Below, one piece after another: positions 60,639-64,000 of a stretch of DNA of 64,000 nucleotides. The notes beneath the pieces are model-generated. The model made no database searches and was not told the origin of the DNA. It saw nothing but the letters and a program-made list of their open reading frames with translations. Position 1 is the stretch's first letter. Every line of letters begins with the position of its first letter. The position numbers were made by a program, and so were the translations under genes. The stretch lies in assembly GCF_008033115.1 (NCBI RefSeq), contig NZ_CP041203.1, positions 2,790,001 through 2,854,000 of the forward strand. The letters run 5' to 3'. Origin of the DNA: Cellulomonas sp. Y8. Its GTDB lineage: Bacteria; Actinomycetota; Actinomycetes; Actinomycetales; Cellulomonadaceae.

Positions 60639-63600
60639 GTGCACGACGACCGCACCCTCGTCGAGGGGCGCCTCGAGCGCGTCCTCGCCCACCGTCTCCG
60701 CCCCGCCGTCTTCCGCACGGTCGGCCCCCTCGACGTCGAGGCCTGGCACGTCGCCGGCGGCCAGGGGGAGCCGGTCGAGCCGGCGCACGCCCTTCCCGGC
60801 CCGGGGCGCGGGGCCGACGTCGACTACCGCCCGTTCCGCGTCGGCGACCCGTGGGGGCCGGCGTGGGGCACCACCTGGTTCCACCTGACCGGCACCGTGC
60901 CCGCGGAGGCGGCCGGTCACCGGGTCGAGCTCGTGGTCGACCTCGGGTGGGAGGACCACTCGCCGGGCTTCCAGGCCGAGGGCCTGGTCTACCGCCCGGA
61001 CGGGTCGGTGGTGAAGGGGCTCAACCCCCGCAACGTCTGGGTGCCGGTCGACGAGGACGCGGTCGACCTCTTCGTCGAGGCCGCGGCGAACCCGCTGATC
61101 CTCGGCTACGACCCGTTCCGGCCGACGACGCTGGGGGAGAAGGCGACCGCCGGTGACGCCCCGCTCTACCGGCTGGCGCGGGCCGACGTGTGCGTGGTCG
61201 AGCAGGACGTCTGGGAGCTGGTGCAGGACCTGGAGGTGCTGGACCAGCTGGCGCGCGAGCTCGCGGTCGGCGACCCGCGGCGGCACGAGGTGCTGCGCGC
61301 GCTGGAGCGGTCGCTGGACGCGCTGGACCTCGCCGACGTCGCCGGCACCGCGGCCGCGGCGCGCGGGGAGCTGGTGGAGGTGGCGTCCCGGCCGGCCGCC
61401 GCGTCCGCGCACCGGATCTCCGCGGTCGGGCACGCGCACATCGACTCCGCCTGGCTCTGGCCGGTGCGGGAGACGGTCCGCAAGGTGGCGCGCACCGCGT
61501 CGAACGTCGTGAACCTGCTGGACGAGGACCCGGACCTGGTGTTCGCGATGTCCTCGGCGCAGCAGTTCGCCTGGATCGAGGAGCACCGGCCCGAGGTGTT
61601 CGCGCGGGTCCGGGAGCACGTCGAGGGCGGCCGGTTCGTCCCGGTGGGCGGCATGTGGGTCGAGTCGGACACCAACATGCCGGGCTCGGAGGCGCTGGCG
61701 CGGCAGCTGGTGCACGGCAAGCGCTACTTCCTGGACACCTTCGGCATCGAGACCCGCGAGGTGTGGCTGCCGGACTCGTTCGGCTACTCGCCCGCGCTGC
61801 CGCAGCTCATCCACCTGTCGGGGTCCCGGTGGTTCCTCACCCAGAAGATCTCCTGGAACCAGGTCAACCCGTTCCCGCACCACACGTTCCGCTGGGAGGG
61901 GATCGACGGCAGCCGGGTGTTCACGCACTTCCCGCCGATCGACACCTACGCCGCCGAGCTGTCCGGCACCCAGCTCGCGCACGCGTCGCGGAACTTCCGG
62001 GACAAGGGTCGGGCGACCCGGTCGCTCGCCCCCTTCGGCTGGGGCGACGGCGGCGGCGGGCCGACGCGCGAGATGCTGGCCCGCGCCCGGCGCACCGCGG
62101 ACCTCGAGGGGTCGCCGCGGGTCGCCGTCGAGGCGCCGACCGCGTTCTTCGAGGCCGCGGAGGCGGAGTACCCGGACGCCCCCGTCTGGGTCGGCGAGCT
62201 GTACCTGGAGCTGCACCGGGGCACGTTCACCTCGCAGGTCGCGACCAAGCAGGGAAACCGCCGGGGCGAGCACCTGCTGTTCGAGGCCGAGCTGTGGTCC
62301 GCCACCGCCGCGGCCCGCGGGCTGGTCGACTACCCGTACGAGGAGCTGGACGCGATCTGGAAGCAGCACCTGCTGCTGCAGTTCCACGACATCCTGCCGG
62401 GCACCTCGATCGGGTGGGTGCACCGGGAGGCGGCGGAGCAGTACGCGGCGATGCGGGACCGGCTGACGGCACTGGTGGACCGGGCGACCGGCGCGCTGGC
62501 GGCCGCGGCGGGGGCGGGCGACGCGCTCGCGTTCAACGCCGCGCCGCACGACCGCGCGGGCGTGCCCGCCCTCGGCGCCGGCCCCGCGGTCGAGCGGGGC
62601 GCCGTCGCGGTGGCGCCCGTGCCCGGCGGCGGCACCGTGCTCGACAACGGGCTGCTGCGGGTCGAGGTCGACGCCGACGGCCTGGTCGCGGGCCTGCGGG
62701 ACCTGGTCGCGGACCGCGAGGTGCTGCCGCCCGGCGCCCGAGCCAACCTGCTCCAGGTGCACCCGGACTTCCCGGTGATGTGGGACGCGTGGGACGTCGA
62801 CCGGTACTACCGGAACGTCGTCGAGGACCTGACGACGGCCGACGCGGTGGAGGTGCTCGACGGGCCGGACACGGCGACCGTGCGGGTGCGGCGGTCGTTC
62901 GGCGCCTCGACCGTCGTGCAGGACGTCACCCTGCGGTCGGGCGCGCGGCGGGTCGACCTGCGCACCGAGGTCGACTGGCAGGAGCGGGAGCGGCTGCTGA
63001 AGGTCGCCGTGCCGCTGGACGTGCACGCGCTCGACGCGGCGTTCGAGACCCAGTTCGGCCACCACCGCCGTGCGGTGCACGAGAACACCTCGTGGGACGC
63101 GATGCGGTTCGAGGTGGTCGCGCACCGGTTCGTGCACGTCGCGGAGCCGGGGTACGGCGTCGCGGTCGTCAACCGCGACACCTACGGCCACGACGTGCGG
63201 CGCGAGGCCCGGGACGGGGGCGGCACGACGACGACGGTCCGGCTGTCGCTCGTGCGGGGGCCTCAGTTCCCGCAGCCGGACACCGACCGGGGCCGGCACG
63301 AGTTCGCGTACGCGATCGCGCCGGGCGCCGAGGTCCGGGACGCGGTGCGCGAGGGGTGGGGGCTCAGCCTGCCGCTGCGCCCGGCGCCGGGCGCGGCTTC
63401 CGTCACCGCGGGGGCCGAGGGCGTGGTCGAGCCGCTGGCGCGCGTGGCGGAGGGGTCCGCCGTCCTGTCCGCGGTGAAGCTGGCCGACGACCGCTCCGGC
63501 GACGTGGTCGTCCGGCTCTACGAGGCCGAGGGGCGCCGCGGGGGCGCCCGGCTGGCGCTGCCGGCGGGCGTGGTCCGGGAGTGCGACCTGCTGGAGCGGC

Positions 63601-63707
63601 CGCTCGGCGAGCCGGCGGCGCTGCTGGGGCGGGACGGGACGGCCGGGCCGCTCGCCCTCGCGCTGCGGCCGTTCCAGGTCGTCACGTTGCGGGTGGCGGC
63701 GCCGTGA
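60639..63707 (+). CDS. Alpha-mannosidase, glycoside hydrolase family 38
   Basis: 1022-residue cytoplasmic GH38 enzyme that removes alpha-mannose residues, presumably from imported oligosaccharides. N-terminal domain about 1-255. The catalytic barrel starts with the zinc-binding [17 protein letters not shown] (about 264). Then come [20 protein letters not shown] and the nucleophile Asp379 in [17 protein letters not shown]. Middle helices include [15 protein letters not shown] (Zn His/Asp), and the C-terminal beta domains run about 620-1022. No signal peptide. GTG start after GGAAGGA. The stop overlaps the next gene (GTGA). Length is normal for bacterial GH38. Confidence 0.95.
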   Translation: MHDDRTLVEGRLERVLAHRLRPAVFRTVGPLDVEAWHVAGGQGEPVEPAHALPGPGRGADVDYRPFRVGDPWGPAWGTTWFHLTGTVPAEAAGHRVELVVDLGWEDHSPGFQAEGLVYRPDGSVVKGLNPRNVWVPVDEDAVDLFVEAAANPLILGYDPFRPTTLGEKATAGDAPLYRLARADVCVVEQDVWELVQDLEVLDQLARELAVGDPRRHEVLRALERSLDALDLADVAGTAAAARGELVEVASRPAAASAHRISAVGHAHIDSAWLWPVRETVRKVARTASNVVNLLDEDPDLVFAMSSAQQFAWIEEHRPEVFARVREHVEGGRFVPVGGMWVESDTNMPGSEALARQLVHGKRYFLDTFGIETREVWLPDSFGYSPALPQLIHLSGSRWFLTQKISWNQVNPFPHHTFRWEGIDGSRVFTHFPPIDTYAAELSGTQLAHASRNFRDKGRATRSLAPFGWGDGGGGPTREMLARARRTADLEGSPRVAVEAPTAFFEAAEAEYPDAPVWVGELYLELHRGTFTSQVATKQGNRRGEHLLFEAELWSATAAARGLVDYPYEELDAIWKQHLLLQFHDILPGTSIGWVHREAAEQYAAMRDRLTALVDRATGALAAAAGAGDALAFNAAPHDRAGVPALGAGPAVERGAVAVAPVPGGGTVLDNGLLRVEVDADGLVAGLRDLVADREVLPPGARANLLQVHPDFPVMWDAWDVDRYYRNVVEDLTTADAVEVLDGPDTATVRVRRSFGASTVVQDVTLRSGARRVDLRTEVDWQERERLLKVAVPLDVHALDAAFETQFGHHRRAVHENTSWDAMRFEVVAHRFVHVAEPGYGVAVVNRDTYGHDVRREARDGGGTTTTVRLSLVRGPQFPQPDTDRGRHEFAYAIAPGAEVRDAVREGWGLSLPLRPAPGAASVTAGAEGVVEPLARVAEGSAVLSAVKLADDRSGDVVVRLYEAEGRRGGARLALPAGVVRECDLLERPLGEPAALLGRDGTAGPLALALRPFQVVTLRVAAP

Positions 63708-64000
63708 CGGCGGGGAGCGCCGGCGCCGGGGGCCTGCGGTTCGGCGCGAACTACACCCCGAGCCGCGGCTGGTTCCACTCCTGGCACGACCTCGACCTGG
63801 ACGAGGTGCGGCGGGACCTGGACTCGATCGCCGCGCTGGGCCTGGACCACGTCCGGGTGCTCCCGCTGTGGGAGGTCCTGCAGCCGAACCGGACGATGAT
63901 CCGGGCGCGCGCGGTCGCCGACGTGGTCGCGGTCGTCGACGCGGCCGCCGCCGCGGGCCTCGACGCGAGCGTGGACGTGCTGCAGGGGCACCTGTCGTCG
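63704..64000 (+). CDS. Probable glycoside hydrolase (3' end outside the window)
   Basis: First 99 residues only. [40 protein letters not shown] and [20 protein letters not shown] have the look of the first beta/alpha units of a clan A TIM-barrel glycosidase (GH5- or GH2-like). The GTG overlaps the alpha-mannosidase stop, so it belongs to the mannoside operon and may be a beta-mannosidase or similar. The family is not certain from this much sequence. Confidence 0.6.
   Translation, partial: MTAGSAGAGGLRFGANYTPSRGWFHSWHDLDLDEVRRDLDSIAALGLDHVRVLPLWEVLQPNRTMIRARAVADVVAVVDAAAAAGLDASVDVLQGHLSS

Overview
The window is very GC-rich (mostly G/C third positions, frequent GTG starts, 1-4 nt gene overlaps). 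It looks like a motile actinobacterium of the Cellulomonas type. The clues are a complete export-apparatus and motor cluster in actinobacterial order, an IdeR/DtxR regulator, class E sortase-type LAxTG anchoring, a c-di-AMP (ydaO) riboswitch before an NlpC/P60 hydrolase, and a GH38 alpha-mannosidase operon. The genus is an inference. No tRNA, rRNA, insertion sequence or CRISPR array was found.

1-15.4 kb holds flagellar genes: fliK (5' end missing), flgD, flgE; then flbD-motA-motB-fliL; then fliM-N-O-P-Q-R-flhB-flhA-flhF-like, with a 21-codon ORF wedged between flhB and flhA; then csrA. 15.5-31 kb is a chemotaxis block: cheA-cheW, four chemoreceptors (mcp), a ChvE-like sugar-binding lipoprotein translationally coupled to the fourth receptor, and cheB-cheR-cheY-cheX-cheY-cheX-like. 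Every operon head in these two blocks (eight sites) carries the same bipartite motif, TCAN (TCGC once) then exactly 15 nt then an 8-mer close to GCCGATSN. I read it as the local form of the FliA/WhiG sigma-28 promoter. A ninth copy precedes a CAP-domain protein gene at 45.9 kb, outside the motility block.

31-57 kb is mixed housekeeping and accessory DNA: purine permease, UDP-glucose dehydrogenase, a DUF559 endonuclease-like gene bracketed by two copies of a long palindrome, MarR-MFS, a DUF4012 protein with an apparent 1-nt frameshift, a LAxTG-anchored protein, serC, ideR, the riboswitch and NlpC/P60 gene, HNH, UspA, Lrp plus an arginine-to-glutamate-semialdehyde pair (rocD and a dihydrolase-like protein), SRPBCC, aldo-keto reductase, an uncharacterised gene with osmC, a GAF-EAL protein, a NarL-type two-component pair, and an ArsR-like regulator under a nested palindromic operator.

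57.3-64 kb is a sugar operon with a consensus promoter overlapped by a LacI-type operator. It encodes a binding lipoprotein, two permeases, a GH38 alpha-mannosidase and the start of another probable glycosidase, and probably serves mannoside or mannan uptake and breakdown. No ATPase or LacI gene is in view.

Two other genome-scale signals stand out. Dispersed long palindromes fall into at least three sequence families. A set of genes has a TANNNT-like -10 box ending exactly 7 nt before the start codon, which suggests leaderless mRNAs.
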